Positions 1 to 9,250 of a stretch of 64,000 bases of DNA are shown here, piece after piece; position 1 is the stretch's first letter; each line of letters opens with the position of its first letter. The position numbers and the translations under genes are program-made. The DNA comes from Intestinimonas butyriciproducens (lineage in GTDB: Bacteria > Bacillota > Clostridia > Oscillospirales > Oscillospiraceae), in the NCBI RefSeq assembly GCF_004154955.1, contig NZ_CP011524.1, positions 868,001-932,000 of the forward strand. The letters are read 5' to 3'. A model generated the notes under the pieces. It ran no database searches. It was not told where the DNA came from and worked only from the letters and a program-made list of their open reading frames with translations.

Positions 1-914
1 TCTTCACATGCTCCATCATGCGCTCCTGTATGGAATACGGGATGACGGGGGTGTACGAGGGCCTGACGTGCGCGGTGATGCCGATGCTGTGCGACACGTT
101 CCGCGGCATGAGCGCGGCGTGGCGGTCCGGTGTGAAGGACATCCCGCTGGTGTCGTTCATCCACCCGCAGAACCGGACGGACTCCGATGCATTTTCGTTC
201 CTGGTGGAGGAGTACCGGGCGGCGGCGAAGAAGCTGGAGGAAGTGACGGGATGCACCATTACGGAGGAGTCTCTGGCGCAGAGCATCGAGGTGTATAACG
301 AGCACTCGGCGACGATGATGGCGTTTGCGAAGGCGGCCAACGACCACCTGGACGTGATCACGCCGGTGGCGCGGCACGCGGTGTTCAAGAGCGCGCTGTT
401 CATGGAGAAGGGGGAGCACACGGAGAAGGTGAAGGAGCTCCTCTCGGCTCTGGAGGGGCTGCCGAAGTATGAGCACAAGGGGAAGAAAGTGATCCTGACG
501 GGGATCACGGCGGAGCCCGACGAGTTTTTGGAGCTGTTCACGGAGTGCGGGATTGCGGTGGTCGGGGACGATCTGGCGCAGGAGTCCCGGCTGTACCGGA
601 CGGCGATCCCGAAGCGTGGAACGGCGCTGGAGGATCTGGCGGGGCAGTGGTTTGAGCGGAAGGGATGCTCGATGGTGCATGAGGTGGAAAGCACACGGGG
701 CTCCATGCTGGTGGAGATGGCGCAGGCCGCGGGGGCCCAGGGGATCGTGGTGTGCCTGATGCGCTTCTGCGATGTGGAGGAGTACGACTATCCCATGATC
801 GCACAGTCCGCCAAAGAGGCCGGCCTGCGCTGCCTCTGCCTGGAGATCGACCAGAGCACCCAGAACAACGAGCAGTCCCACACCAAGATCCAGAGCTTCG
901 CTGAGATGGCATAG
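1..914 (+). CDS. 2-hydroxyacyl-CoA dehydratase family subunit, 5' end cut by window
   Basis: The frame is open from base 3, so the true start lies outside the window; about 300 C-terminal residues are seen of a family that usually has 370-430. The sequence resembles the HgdB/FldC-type subunits of 2-hydroxyacyl-CoA dehydratases, which carry a [4Fe-4S] cluster and remove water from (R)-2-hydroxyacyl-CoA by a ketyl-radical mechanism. Visible features are PLVSFIHPQN near the start, the second-half Rossmann-like segment KKVILTG, and the C-terminal CLMRFCDVEEYDYP...LCLEIDQS block, typical of the cluster-side domain. Partner subunit and activator would be upstream and are not visible, so substrate cannot be assigned. 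Confidence 0.85.
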   Translation, partial: FTCSIMRSCMEYGMTGVYEGLTCAVMPMLCDTFRGMSAAWRSGVKDIPLVSFIHPQNRTDSDAFSFLVEEYRAAAKKLEEVTGCTITEESLAQSIEVYNEHSATMMAFAKAANDHLDVITPVARHAVFKSALFMEKGEHTEKVKELLSALEGLPKYEHKGKKVILTGITAEPDEFLELFTECGIAVVGDDLAQESRLYRTAIPKRGTALEDLAGQWFERKGCSMVHEVESTRGSMLVEMAQAAGAQGIVVCLMRFCDVEEYDYPMIAQSAKEAGLRCLCLEIDQSTQNNEQSHTKIQSFAEMA

Positions 915-1224
915 GCCACTTTGACCCAATAGACTTTGACCGGTTGGGCATCAGGCCCTCCCCCGCACAGGGACTTTGGTAAATGGGATCTCTGTGTCGG
1001 AGGGGGGCGGCCCGACAGGGTATCTGCGCGAAATGAATTACAAATAATTCTTTTAATGTAAGTATATAGGTGGAATGTCCCCTCTTTGGCGCTGTCACTG
1101 CATAACAACCCCCCACTGCGGCACGCCGGAGAGGGTTTCCAGCGGACCGAAGTGGGGGCGGCCAGCAGCTAAGGGGACATGGCAGGCAAAGCATGTGCCG
1201 CCGGAGGGGTACTCTCAGCGGAAG
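915..1224. other. Intergenic, imperfect hairpin, no gene seen
   Basis: No convincing coding sequence. An imperfect GC-rich inverted repeat lies at about 956-1005 (arms ccctcccccgcacag and ctgtgtcggaggg). It may end the dehydratase transcript, but no T-run follows it directly. Confidence 0.4.
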
Positions 1225-2118
1225 CTAACCCTCAGTATTCTGGTACTGCTCCATGTACTTGATCAGGAAAGAGCGGAATTGATGGGCCGCGACGGAGAGC
1301 TTGCGCCCTTTGTGCCAGGCAATGACCTGGGTCCGGGGGACAAGGGGCTGTGACAGCTTGGCATATTCAAACGTGCTGAGTATGTTGCTGGCGATTCCCA
1401 GCACAGAGGAGAAGCCGATCCCATAATTGGCCCGGAGCATTTCGGTGCGGAGCTGGTAATCGCACTCGACGACCACGTTGGGCTTAAAGCCGGAGGCGGC
1501 ACAGATCTCGTCAAACCAGCGGCGGGAGGAATAGCCCTGGGAGAGCGCAACGAAAGGTTCGTTTTTGGCCTCCAACAGGTCCAGGGTCTTCCGGCCGTGG
1601 AAGCGGTGGCTGGAGTTGAATACCAGAACCGGCCAGTCGTGATAGAGTACTTCGTAGTCCCATTCTCCACAGTCCAGGTCCCTGAGGGCGGTGACAATGA
1701 AATCGTATTTGGAAGAGGTCATGTGCTGGTTGAGGTCGTCCAGCTTGATGGCCGTGTGCTGTACCAGAATGTCGGGGTAGGTCTCAAGAAATTTGTGGAT
1801 CGCACGGGTCCAGAGAGACTCGGCCGTGGAGGCCACGGTGAAGCAGTTGTCCCGGCGTACGCCGGCGTCCTTGAGTTCCGTCTTGGCATTTTGCAGAGCG
1901 TCGAAGATTTCATTCACATAGCGCTGGAGAATGCGTCCGTTTTCATTCAGGCGGATGTTGCGGCCCACGCGGTCGAAGAGCTTGACGCCAAGTTCGTTTT
2001 CCAGTCGGGAGATGGTGGCACTCAGAGAGGGCGCGGCAATCATAAGGCTTTCGGCGGTGCGGGTCAGATGTTCTCTCTCCGCCAAAACTTTAAAATAATA
2101 TAGCTGCAGCAGTTCCAT
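1225..2118 (-). CDS. LysR-family transcriptional regulator
   Basis: About 297 residues, normal LysR length. The N-terminal winged helix-turn-helix is clear (MELLQLYYFKVLAER, then SLSATISRLENELGVKLFDR at about residues 30-50), followed by a substrate-binding-protein-like effector domain. I chose the ATG at 2118 because GGAG sits 8 bases upstream; the frame stays open to 2247 but that extension has no ribosome site and does not look like LysR. It is divergent from the SLC13-type permease at 2432, the usual arrangement for a LysR protein controlling its neighbour in response to the transported compound. The ligand is unknown. Confidence 0.9.
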   Translation of the reverse strand: MELLQLYYFKVLAEREHLTRTAESLMIAAPSLSATISRLENELGVKLFDRVGRNIRLNENGRILQRYVNEIFDALQNAKTELKDAGVRRDNCFTVASTAESLWTRAIHKFLETYPDILVQHTAIKLDDLNQHMTSSKYDFIVTALRDLDCGEWDYEVLYHDWPVLVFNSSHRFHGRKTLDLLEAKNEPFVALSQGYSSRRWFDEICAASGFKPNVVVECDYQLRTEMLRANYGIGFSSVLGIASNILSTFEYAKLSQPLVPRTQVIAWHKGRKLSVAAHQFRSFLIKYMEQYQNTEG

Positions 2119-2176
2119 GAGATCATCTCCGTTCATACTAACAGTGGCATGAGCAACTATTAGGTTATATAGGAAA

Positions 2177-2205
2177 AGTATAGCACAGTTCAAAAAATAT
2201 GACAA
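2177..2205 (-). promoter_or_regulatory. Promoter of the LysR gene
   Basis: On the minus strand TTGTCA and TATACT are separated by exactly 17 bases, a good sigma-A promoter. It gives a 5' leader of about 50 bases before the ATG at 2118. Confidence 0.7.
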
Positions 2206-2249
2206 TTCCAAATGACAAAAAAAGAGAAATTTCGGCATCATGATCAATT

Positions 2250-2299
2250 CAGTTTAGGGGCGGGCCCCTAAACTGCTGAGGAGCGCTCCTCAGCAGTTT
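2250..2299. repeat. Two overlapping perfect palindromes
   Basis: Arms 2250-2261 and 2264-2275 form a 12-bp perfect inverted repeat with a GG loop. Bases 2270-2299 form a second, 30-bp perfect palindrome centred on gagcgctc. The segment 2270-2275 is shared, so the two structures exclude each other. It lies between the divergent LysR and permease genes; operator, attenuator or small repeat element are all possible. Confidence 0.75.
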
Positions 2300-2431
2300 G
2301 ATATTCCCTGGATACGCAGTAAAAAATGAACGGCACGATAGCTGTAGACGGAAGGACGGACAAGTACATCGCAATCTCTGTGGGAAGAGAGAAGAAAAAC
2401 AACTGAATCATGAATGAGGGGAGAATTCGGT

Positions 2432-3769
2432 ATGGAATCCAGTACTATTGCGATTATCATCACAATCATTACGATCATTTCCTTTGTCCTCGAGAAAATC
2501 CCCCTGGCGATGACCGCCATGATCGCCTCTCTGGCGATGGGCATCATTCTGCCTGAGATGAAGCTGGCAGATGTTTACAGCGGTTTCTCAAGCACGACGG
2601 TCATGATGGTCGCGGGCATGTGTGTTGTCGGCGACGCCCTCTTTAAGACCGGTATGGCCAATAAGATCGGCAAGGCTATCGGCGGAAGCTCCCTAGCCAA
2701 GAATGAACGGATGTTCACCATCGCGGTGGTTATTTGCTGCACGATCATGTCCTCGTTCCTGTCCAACTCCGGCACCATTGCCATGTGGATGCCCCTGATC
2801 GCCGCTGTAGCCGCCAAGTCCCACGGCGCGATCCGTTCCAAGATGGTCATTATGGCTGCTGGCATTGCCTGTGCTGTCGGCGGTGCGGGCACCCTGGTAG
2901 GCTCCACCTCCCAGCAGACCGCCAACTCCGTGCTGATGGGTTATGAGGAGTACAAGGACGGACTGGGTCTCTTTGACCAGACCTTGGTTATGATCCCTCT
3001 CTGTATCATCATGGTCGTCTACTTTGCCACGGTGGGGTATTCCCTCACCAAGAAGGTCCTGAAGCCGGAGAGCCCCGACTTTGACAAGGGGAACTATTAC
3101 GCCGATCTGGCCAATACAACCACAGACGCTGCAACCTCAAATATCCCCGCCTGGAAGGGCTGGATGTCGGTCATAGTCCTGATCCTCTGCATCGTGGGGT
3201 TCATCCTCACAGGGTTTGCCCCCTTTAAGCCCTATTTGAATGTGGGCATCATCGGCCTGCTGGGCGCCACGATCCTCATCACCAGCGGTTGCATGCCCCT
3301 GAAAAAGACGCTGGCCGAGATGGACTGGAACACGCTGGTCATTTTGGCCGCCGCCCAAGGTTTTGCCAAGGGTCTGGATGTGTCCGGCGGCGGCAAGGTC
3401 ATCGCCGACGCGGTGCTGAATCTGTTCGGAGGCTCGGAGAGCGCGTCCACCATGGCGCTGATGGCCGCGGGCGTGATCGTCACCGGTGTACTGACCAACT
3501 TTATGTCCAACACGGCGCTGGCCGCCATGATGACCCCCATTTATATCGAGATCGCCAAGAGCATGGGTGTGAGCCCCATCCCCTTCGTCATCGCCATCGG
3601 CTGCGTGGCCACCAACCTGGCCTGCGCCACCCCGGTCGGCACCCCCGCCTGCACCCAAACTCTCCCGGCTGGCTATAAATATATGGACTACATGAAGATC
3701 GGCGGTCCGCTGTGTATCATTTTGATCATTGCGGCGGCAGTCCTCTGTCCGATCATGTATACCTTCTGA
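2432..3769 (+). CDS. SLC13/DASS-type anion permease
   Basis: About 445 residues, nearly all hydrophobic, with some 11 predicted membrane helices. Two repeat-like signatures typical of the divalent-anion:Na+ symporter and ArsB/NhaD superfamily are visible: SNSGTIAMWMP in the first half and SNTALAAMMTP with ATPVGTPAC in the second. Such carriers move di- or tricarboxylates or sulfate with Na+. The ATG at 2432 has GAGGGGAG 8 bases upstream and is preferred to the in-frame ATG at 2414. Divergent from the LysR gene, which probably regulates it. The substrate cannot be read from the sequence. Confidence 0.8.
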   Translation: MESSTIAIIITIITIISFVLEKIPLAMTAMIASLAMGIILPEMKLADVYSGFSSTTVMMVAGMCVVGDALFKTGMANKIGKAIGGSSLAKNERMFTIAVVICCTIMSSFLSNSGTIAMWMPLIAAVAAKSHGAIRSKMVIMAAGIACAVGGAGTLVGSTSQQTANSVLMGYEEYKDGLGLFDQTLVMIPLCIIMVVYFATVGYSLTKKVLKPESPDFDKGNYYADLANTTTDAATSNIPAWKGWMSVIVLILCIVGFILTGFAPFKPYLNVGIIGLLGATILITSGCMPLKKTLAEMDWNTLVILAAAQGFAKGLDVSGGGKVIADAVLNLFGGSESASTMALMAAGVIVTGVLTNFMSNTALAAMMTPIYIEIAKSMGVSPIPFVIAIGCVATNLACATPVGTPACTQTLPAGYKYMDYMKIGGPLCIILIIAAAVLCPIMYTF

Positions 3770-3866
3770 TCGGAAGATTTCAAAAGGCTTCCCTTCTGCG
3801 TCACGTCTGTTCCGTTCTATTTCTATGACTTATGAGACTTTGATACTTGAGACGGCTTTCCCATCC

Positions 3867-3907
3867 AGAGCGCTCCCTGCCTCCGAGGAGGCGGGGGCGC
3901 TCTTTTT
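3867..3907 (+). terminator. Terminator of the permease gene
   Basis: Stem agagcgctccctgcctcc against aggcgggggcgctct followed by ttttta; a strong rho-independent terminator about 100 bases after the permease stop. Confidence 0.85.
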
Positions 3908-3914
3908 ATCGGGA

Positions 3915-3954
3915 AAGCAAAACCGCGGCGATCCCTTATCGGGGACCGCCGCGG
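3915..3954 (-). terminator. Terminator of the glycerol operon
   Basis: On the minus strand a ccgcggcggtccc / gggatcgccgcgg stem with a short loop is followed by ttttgctttc, immediately after the glpK stop. Confidence 0.8.
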
Positions 3955-3958
3955 CAAG

Positions 3959-5464
3959 TCATTTTTGCAGGGGCTGATTTTCCGCCCAGCCGCGGGTGCG
4001 CCCCACGGCCCGGTGCCAGTCCCGGAGCAGCGCCTGACGGCGTGCCTCGGGGAGATCGGGGGTAAAAGTGACATCGCACTTCCAGAGTCCGCGGATCTCC
4101 TCCCGGTCCCGCCATACCCCGGTGGCCAGCCCCGCCAGATAAGCGCATCCGAGGGCTGTGGTTTCGCGGATCATGGGGCGGCGGACCTCGCGGCGGAGGA
4201 TATCTGCCTGGAACTGCATCAGAAAATGATCCCGGCTGGCCCCACCGTCCGCCCGGAGACCGGAGAGCGGGATGCCGGTGTCCCGCTCCATTGCGCCCAC
4301 CAGGTCGGCCACCTGGTAGGCGATGGATTCCTGGGCGGCGCGGATGATATGCTCCCGACGGGTCCCGCGGGTCAGGCCCACGATGGCGCCCCGGGCGTAC
4401 ATGTCCCAATAGGGCGCGCCCAGGCCGGTAAAGGCCGGGACCAAATAGACCCCGCCGGTGTCCGGGACCTTCTGGGCATAGTATTCCGCGTCCCGGCTCT
4501 CAGTGAGAAAGCGCATCTCATCCCGCAGCCACTGGATGACCGCCCCACCCACAAAAACGGAGCCCTCCAGCGCGTACTGGACCCGACCTCCCAGGCCCAC
4601 GGCGATGGTGGTGATGAGACCGTTCCGGCTCTCGCAGGGCCGGTCGCCGGTGTTCATGAGGAGAAAGCAGCCGGTGCCGTAGGTGTTCTTGGCATCCCCC
4701 ATGTCAAAACAGGTCTGGCCGAAGAGCGCGGCCTGCTGATCTCCGGCGATACCCGCGATGGGGACCTTGGTCCCGGCAATATCGGTGTAACCGTAAATGG
4801 AGCTGGAGTCCCTCACCTCGGGTAGCATGGCCTTTGGGATGTCCAGTGCCTCCAGCAAATCGTCGTCCCACCGGAGACGGTGGATGTCATAGAGCATGGT
4901 GCGGGAGGCGTTGGTGTAATCGGTGATATGGACGGCTCCCCCGGTGAGCTTCCAGAGAAGCCAGGTGTCCACGGTGCCGAAAAGAAGCTCCCCCTTTTCC
5001 GCACGCGCGCGGGCCCCCTCCACGTGGTCCAGAATCCAAGCGATTTTGGTGGCGGAGAAATAGGCGTCGGGCACCAGGCCGGTCGTCCTGCGGATGTGCG
5101 CCTCCAGACCGTCGGCCAGGAGGCGGTCTACGATCGGCGCGGTGCGGCGGCACTGCCAGACGATGGCGTGATAGACGGGCCGCCCCGTGGCCTTCTCCCA
5201 GATAATGGTGGTCTCCCGCTGATTGGTAATGCCGATGGCGGCGATCTCCGCAGGGGAGACGCCAGTCTGCGCGATGAGCTCCATCATCACCGCGTACTGG
5301 GAGGACCAGATCTCCATGGGATCGTGCTCCACCCAGCCCTCATGGGGGTAGTGCTGGGTGAACTCCTTCTGCGCGCTTCCCACGATGTTCTGTTCGCTGT
5401 CGAAGAGAATGGCCCTGGAGCTGGTGGTGCCCTGGTCAAGCGCCAGGAGATAGCTGCCCGTCAT
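3959..5464 (-). CDS. glpK: Glycerol kinase
   Basis: 501 residues, the usual length for GlpK, which phosphorylates glycerol to sn-glycerol 3-phosphate with ATP. The N-terminal ASKHA phosphate-1 motif ([16 protein letters not shown]) and [14 protein letters not shown] are near-identical to known glycerol kinases. [31 protein letters not shown] and the adenosine motif region [16 protein letters not shown] are also present. It is the last gene of a minus-strand operon with two flavoprotein oxidoreductases and a DUF1667 protein. No glycerol facilitator is in the window. Confidence 0.97.
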   Translation of the reverse strand: MTGSYLLALDQGTTSSRAILFDSEQNIVGSAQKEFTQHYPHEGWVEHDPMEIWSSQYAVMMELIAQTGVSPAEIAAIGITNQRETTIIWEKATGRPVYHAIVWQCRRTAPIVDRLLADGLEAHIRRTTGLVPDAYFSATKIAWILDHVEGARARAEKGELLFGTVDTWLLWKLTGGAVHITDYTNASRTMLYDIHRLRWDDDLLEALDIPKAMLPEVRDSSSIYGYTDIAGTKVPIAGIAGDQQAALFGQTCFDMGDAKNTYGTGCFLLMNTGDRPCESRNGLITTIAVGLGGRVQYALEGSVFVGGAVIQWLRDEMRFLTESRDAEYYAQKVPDTGGVYLVPAFTGLGAPYWDMYARGAIVGLTRGTRREHIIRAAQESIAYQVADLVGAMERDTGIPLSGLRADGGASRDHFLMQFQADILRREVRRPMIRETTALGCAYLAGLATGVWRDREEIRGLWKCDVTFTPDLPEARRQALLRDWHRAVGRTRGWAENQPLQK

Positions 5465-5482
5465 GATTGGAACCTCCTTGTG

Positions 5483-5827
5483 TCACATATCCCGCGTGGC
5501 GATAAAATTTCGCCCCGTGCCGCAGATGTTTTCCAGGACCACCTGTCCCGTTTGGATAGGTGCGGAGAGGGTCACGCCGTTGAGCGCCTGAACGGCGGCA
5601 AAGACCAGTGATTTTGGAATGGGACCGTCCGTCTTGACCGGGCAGCGCCGATGGGCCGCCCCTGTGATGCCCACGGTGGAGGAGACGCTCCGGATCGGGC
5701 GGGTGAGCTCGGTCTTTCCATATTCTATCCCCCGTGGACACTGGTTACCCGTCACGGCGTAGCCGTTCTTTTCGTCCACCTGGAGGCGGCAGCCCTTGGG
5801 GCAGAGGATGCAGGTGAGTTCGGTCAT
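5483..5827 (-). CDS. DUF1667 domain protein of the glycerol operon
   Basis: 114 residues. Four cysteines in CILCPKGCRL and GNQCPRG near the N-terminus look like a metal or Fe-S site, and one more lies in ENICGTGRNFIATR at the C-terminus. Proteins of this family accompany anaerobic glycerol-3-phosphate dehydrogenase-like flavoproteins in Firmicutes and may serve as the small electron-transfer subunit, by analogy with GlpC (inference). The ATG at 5827 overlaps the stop of the upstream gene in an ATGA, indicating translational coupling. Confidence 0.85.
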   Translation of the reverse strand: MTELTCILCPKGCRLQVDEKNGYAVTGNQCPRGIEYGKTELTRPIRSVSSTVGITGAAHRRCPVKTDGPIPKSLVFAAVQALNGVTLSAPIQTGQVVLENICGTGRNFIATRDM

Positions 5828-7080
5828 GGCGTGTCCTCCTCTACGGAAATGGTCAGGTCGCCGCAGCACTGCTCCAGCAGCGCCCGGGGCAGGACCAGAC
5901 GCTCCATCTCGCCGGGGGAGAGCCTTCTGCGGCGATAGCGGGCCACAGTACGGCCGCCGGAACACACGGCCAGGTGGCAGGGGCCGTATACTCCGGAGGG
6001 GCGGAGAAAGAGGTCGCAGAATTTCTCCACCCGTTCAGGCCGCAGGCGCTGCGGCGCGATGGAGCCGACGCCCTCGCCGCATGTTACCCGCCATATGGGC
6101 GTTTCGTCGGGGAAAGGGGAGAGGACGTACCGAGCCGCCGCAGCGCCGGCCTTCCGGCTCTCAGCGGTGACATGGTCCACCAGATCGTGGACATGGGCCA
6201 CATTGCCGCAGGCGAAGACCCCGGGCAGGGAGGTCTCCATGTCCTCGAAAACAACGGCACCGCGGGTGCGGGGGTCCAGCTCGATACCCGCCTGCCGGGT
6301 GAGCTCATTTTCCGGAATGAGCCCCACGGACAAAAGGACCGTATCACAGGAGAGGGTCCGTTCCGTACCGGGGATGGGGCTCCGGTCGGCGTCCACCTGG
6401 GCTATGACGACCGATTCCACCCGCCTTTCCCCGCGGATCTCGGTGATGGTGTGAGAGAGATAGAGCGGGATGTTGAAATCCTGAAGGCACTGGACGATAT
6501 TCCGCTGGAGGCCGGAGGAGTAGGGCATGGCCTCAACGCAGCACAGAACTTTGGCCCCCTCCAGGGTGAGCCGCCGGGCCATGATGAGGCCGATGTCGCC
6601 GCTGCCCAGAATGACCACGCGGCGGCCGGGGAGGTAGCCCTCGATGTTGACATACCGCTGCGCCGCTCCGGCGGTGAGGACGCCGGCGGGGCGGGTGCCC
6701 GGGATGGAGAGGGCGCCGCGGGTCCGCTCCCGGCAGCCCATGGCCAGAATCACGCTCCCGGCCTCTTCCACGCGATAGCCCAGCGCGGGGCTCACCATGT
6801 GGACCCGCCGCTCTTGTGTGAGTTCCAGAACCGTGGTGTCCGTCCACAGCTCCACCCCGGTTTCGGAGAGCATCCGGAGAAAACGCCCGGCATACTCCGG
6901 ACCGGTGAGCTCCTCCTTGAAATAGTGAAGGCCGAAGCCGCTGTGGATGCACTGGTTCAGGATGCCGCCCGGCTCCCGGTCCCTCTCCACCACTAAGATG
7001 CGCGAAAGGCCCTCTTCCCAGGCGCTGTGGGCGGCGGCCAGCCCGGCGGGGCCGCCGCCGATGACAATGAGGTCATACAT
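5824..7080 (-). CDS. NAD(P)/FAD-dependent oxidoreductase, GlpB-like partner
   Basis: About 418 residues. N-terminal FAD-binding Rossmann motif DLIVIGGGPAGLAAA, an internal pyridine-nucleotide motif VVILGSGDIGLIMARR, and the C-terminal FAD motif VFACGNVAHVHDLVDHV give a disulfide-reductase-like fold without an obvious redox CxxxxC. Start at 7080 has GGAGG upstream; it overlaps the upstream dehydrogenase by 8 bases and the DUF1667 gene by 4, so the three subunits are co-translated. Probably passes electrons from glycerol 3-phosphate oxidation to NAD+ or another carrier (inference). Confidence 0.88.
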   Translation of the reverse strand: MYDLIVIGGGPAGLAAAHSAWEEGLSRILVVERDREPGGILNQCIHSGFGLHYFKEELTGPEYAGRFLRMLSETGVELWTDTTVLELTQERRVHMVSPALGYRVEEAGSVILAMGCRERTRGALSIPGTRPAGVLTAGAAQRYVNIEGYLPGRRVVILGSGDIGLIMARRLTLEGAKVLCCVEAMPYSSGLQRNIVQCLQDFNIPLYLSHTITEIRGERRVESVVIAQVDADRSPIPGTERTLSCDTVLLSVGLIPENELTRQAGIELDPRTRGAVVFEDMETSLPGVFACGNVAHVHDLVDHVTAESRKAGAAAARYVLSPFPDETPIWRVTCGEGVGSIAPQRLRPERVEKFCDLFLRPSGVYGPCHLAVCSGGRTVARYRRRRLSPGEMERLVLPRALLEQCCGDLTISVEEDTP

Positions 7081-8515
7081 GGGCAGGTCCTCCCTTCGTC
7101 TCCCCGGCCAAAAGCCAGGTGCCCGCCCCCTCCTGGAGGATACGGGTGGCGGGAATGCCCAGCGCATCGCTCAGAAGCTCTACCAGCCTGGGCGCGCAGA
7201 AGCCGCCCTGGCAGCGCCCCATTCCAGTATTGGTCCTGCGCTTGAGCCCGTCCAGGGAGCGGGGGGGAATGGGGGCGCGGAGGGCGTCCAAAATCTCCCC
7301 CTCGGTGACGGTCTCGCACCGGCAGATCACGCGACCGTATTCCGGGCGCTGCCGCACCAGCGCGGTCTTCGCCTCCGGGGAGAGGGTATGGAAGCGCAGG
7401 CGCTTCCGCTCGCAGATGAAATCGGGCTTGAGGCGCAGGGGAAGGCCGGCGGCGCCCAATAGCTCCACCGCGTACTCCGCGACGGCGGGCGCGGCGGTGA
7501 GACCGGGAGAGCAGATGCCGGCCAGATCAAAGAAGCCGGGGGCGCCTTCCGCCTCGCGGATGAGGAAATCTCCGCCTTCGGCCACGGCCCGCACCCCGGC
7601 GAAGCTGCGGATGTCCTCCTGAAAACAGATGGAGGGAATCGAGCGGAGGGCCTTTTCCCGGACGTAGGCCAGCCCCTGGGAGGTGGTGGCAGTATCCCCG
7701 CCCTCTACCGGCTCGGCGTTAGGGCCCACGATCAAATTCCCATGGACGGTGGGGGCCACCAGCACGCCCTTGCCCTGAGGGCCGGGACATGGAAAGACCA
7801 CGTGAGAGACCCGGCTCCCCTCCGATTTGTCCAGCAGGTGGTACTGCCCCCGGACGCCCCGCAGCGTAAAGGCGTGGGGCGCGGCCAGATCGTGGAGCCG
7901 GTCCGCCTGGAGGCCGGCGGCGTTGAGGACGCAGCGGGCCTCATAGCTACCGGAGGCGGTCTCCAGCCGCCAGCCGCCACCCACCCGCCGGATGGCGGTG
8001 ACGCCGGAGCTCAGATGGACCTGGACTCCGTTGCGTACGGCGGTCTCTGCCAGGGCCAGGCAGTATTCCCAGGGGGAGCAGATGGCGGCGGTGGGGGCAT
8101 GGAGCGCGGCGATGACCTGGGGGCTCAGGCTGGGCTCCAGGGCGCGGGCGGTGGAGCCGTCCAGCAGCTCCAGGCCGGGAACTCCATTGCGCAGGCCCCG
8201 GGCATAGAGCGCCTCCAGCGCGGCGCGCTCCCCTGCGTGGAAGGCGATCACCAGGGAGCCTGTGGGCCGATAGGGAACGTCCAGCTTGCGGCACAGCTCT
8301 CGGGCCAGCGCGGCGCCGCGGACGTTGCAGCGGGCCATGAGGGAGCCGGGCTCCGGGTCATACCCGGCATGGAGAATGGCGGAGTTGGCCTTGGTGGCGC
8401 CGCAGGCCACATCGTTCTCCCGCTCCAGCACCGCTACGGACAACCGATATTTGGACAGCTCATAGGCCGTTGCGGCGCCGGTGATGCCGCAGCCAATGAG
8501 GATGACATCGAACAT
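7073..8515 (-). CDS. Glycerol-3-phosphate dehydrogenase-like FAD oxidoreductase with BFD-type Fe-S domain
   Basis: 480 residues. FAD motif DVILIGCGITGAATAYELSK starts at residue 2, followed by the DAO-fold dehydrogenase domain (KANSAILHAGYD, GVRGQYHLLDK, GIRAVAE-like region). After about residue 395 a BFD-like [2Fe-2S] domain shows VICRCETVTEGEI and GMGRCQGGFC. This is the architecture of anaerobic GlpA-type enzymes that oxidise glycerol 3-phosphate to dihydroxyacetone phosphate. First gene of the operon ending in glpK. ATG at 8515 with GGGAGGT upstream; the frame is open further upstream but without a ribosome site. Confidence 0.88.
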   Translation of the reverse strand: MFDVILIGCGITGAATAYELSKYRLSVAVLERENDVACGATKANSAILHAGYDPEPGSLMARCNVRGAALARELCRKLDVPYRPTGSLVIAFHAGERAALEALYARGLRNGVPGLELLDGSTARALEPSLSPQVIAALHAPTAAICSPWEYCLALAETAVRNGVQVHLSSGVTAIRRVGGGWRLETASGSYEARCVLNAAGLQADRLHDLAAPHAFTLRGVRGQYHLLDKSEGSRVSHVVFPCPGPQGKGVLVAPTVHGNLIVGPNAEPVEGGDTATTSQGLAYVREKALRSIPSICFQEDIRSFAGVRAVAEGGDFLIREAEGAPGFFDLAGICSPGLTAAPAVAEYAVELLGAAGLPLRLKPDFICERKRLRFHTLSPEAKTALVRQRPEYGRVICRCETVTEGEILDALRAPIPPRSLDGLKRRTNTGMGRCQGGFCAPRLVELLSDALGIPATRILQEGAGTWLLAGETKGGPAHV

Positions 8516-8629
8516 GGGGGGACCTCCCATCTTAGTAAAGAAACGGCGGCCGACACTGCGGGAAGGGCAATGCGGCTGTCTCTGCCATTCGGCTGCGGGA
8601 GCAGGACGAATGGATGCGCACGGTTTTCC

Positions 8630-8658
8630 TTGCCTGTCCCGCCCTGCCGTGGTATAGT
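8630..8658 (+). promoter_or_regulatory. Promoter of the DUF2284 gene
   Basis: TTGCCT and TATAGT with 17 bases between them, 36 bases before the start codon at 8695. The glycerol operon must start in the same 180-bp divergent region, but I see no good -35/-10 pair for it. Confidence 0.6.
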
Positions 8659-8694
8659 GGTGGCACAAAACACAAAAGGGAAGGCGGCGCGAGC

Positions 8695-9246
8695 ATGTAT
8701 CGGACGGAAGTAAAGGTAGCCGCTCTGCCGGTGGCGGAGTGGATGAAAAGATACTGTTTTCCTGGGCGGTTTTTGGATTCCTGTAAGCAGTGCCCGGACT
8801 ATGGCCGGGTGTGGTCCTGTCCGCCCGGCGTGCCGGAGGCCGGAGATTATCTGGGGGCCTATCGCATGGCACACATCATCGGGGTGAAGGTCCTCTATGA
8901 TGACGGAGAACGGGCAAGAGCCCTCCGCTCCCCTAAGGAGGCCGAGACGGTGCGCCAGGAGACCTACGGCGTGGTGAAAAAGGCCCTGCTGGAGGCCCTG
9001 CTGGCCTTTGAGCGCGTCAGCCCGGGCGCTGTCACGGTGGCGGCGGGCCGCTGCGAGCAGTGCGAGGTCTGCACCCGCCTCCAGGACCTGCCCTGCCGAC
9101 GCCCGGAACGGATGCGCTATTCCTTCTCCGCCTTTGGATTCGATCTCACCGCGTTGGCGAAGGAGCAGCTCGGCATGGATCTGCTGTGGGCTGGTGAGGG
9201 GCTCCCGGAGTACAATGTGGCGATCGCCGCCTTTTTGACGAGGTGA
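8695..9246 (+). CDS. DUF2284 cysteine-rich metal-binding protein
   Basis: 183 residues with two cysteine clusters: SCKQCPDYGRVWSCPPG near the N-terminus and RCEQCEVCTR...PCRRPERMRYS in the C-terminal half. This pattern is that of the DUF2284 (predicted metal-binding, possibly Fe-S) family, whose function is unknown. The ATG at 8695 follows GGAAGGCGGCG. It ends 4 bases before the CYTH gene, so the two form a small operon. Confidence 0.85.
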   Translation: MYRTEVKVAALPVAEWMKRYCFPGRFLDSCKQCPDYGRVWSCPPGVPEAGDYLGAYRMAHIIGVKVLYDDGERARALRSPKEAETVRQETYGVVKKALLEALLAFERVSPGAVTVAAGRCEQCEVCTRLQDLPCRRPERMRYSFSAFGFDLTALAKEQLGMDLLWAGEGLPEYNVAIAAFLTR

Positions 9247-9250
9247 GCGT

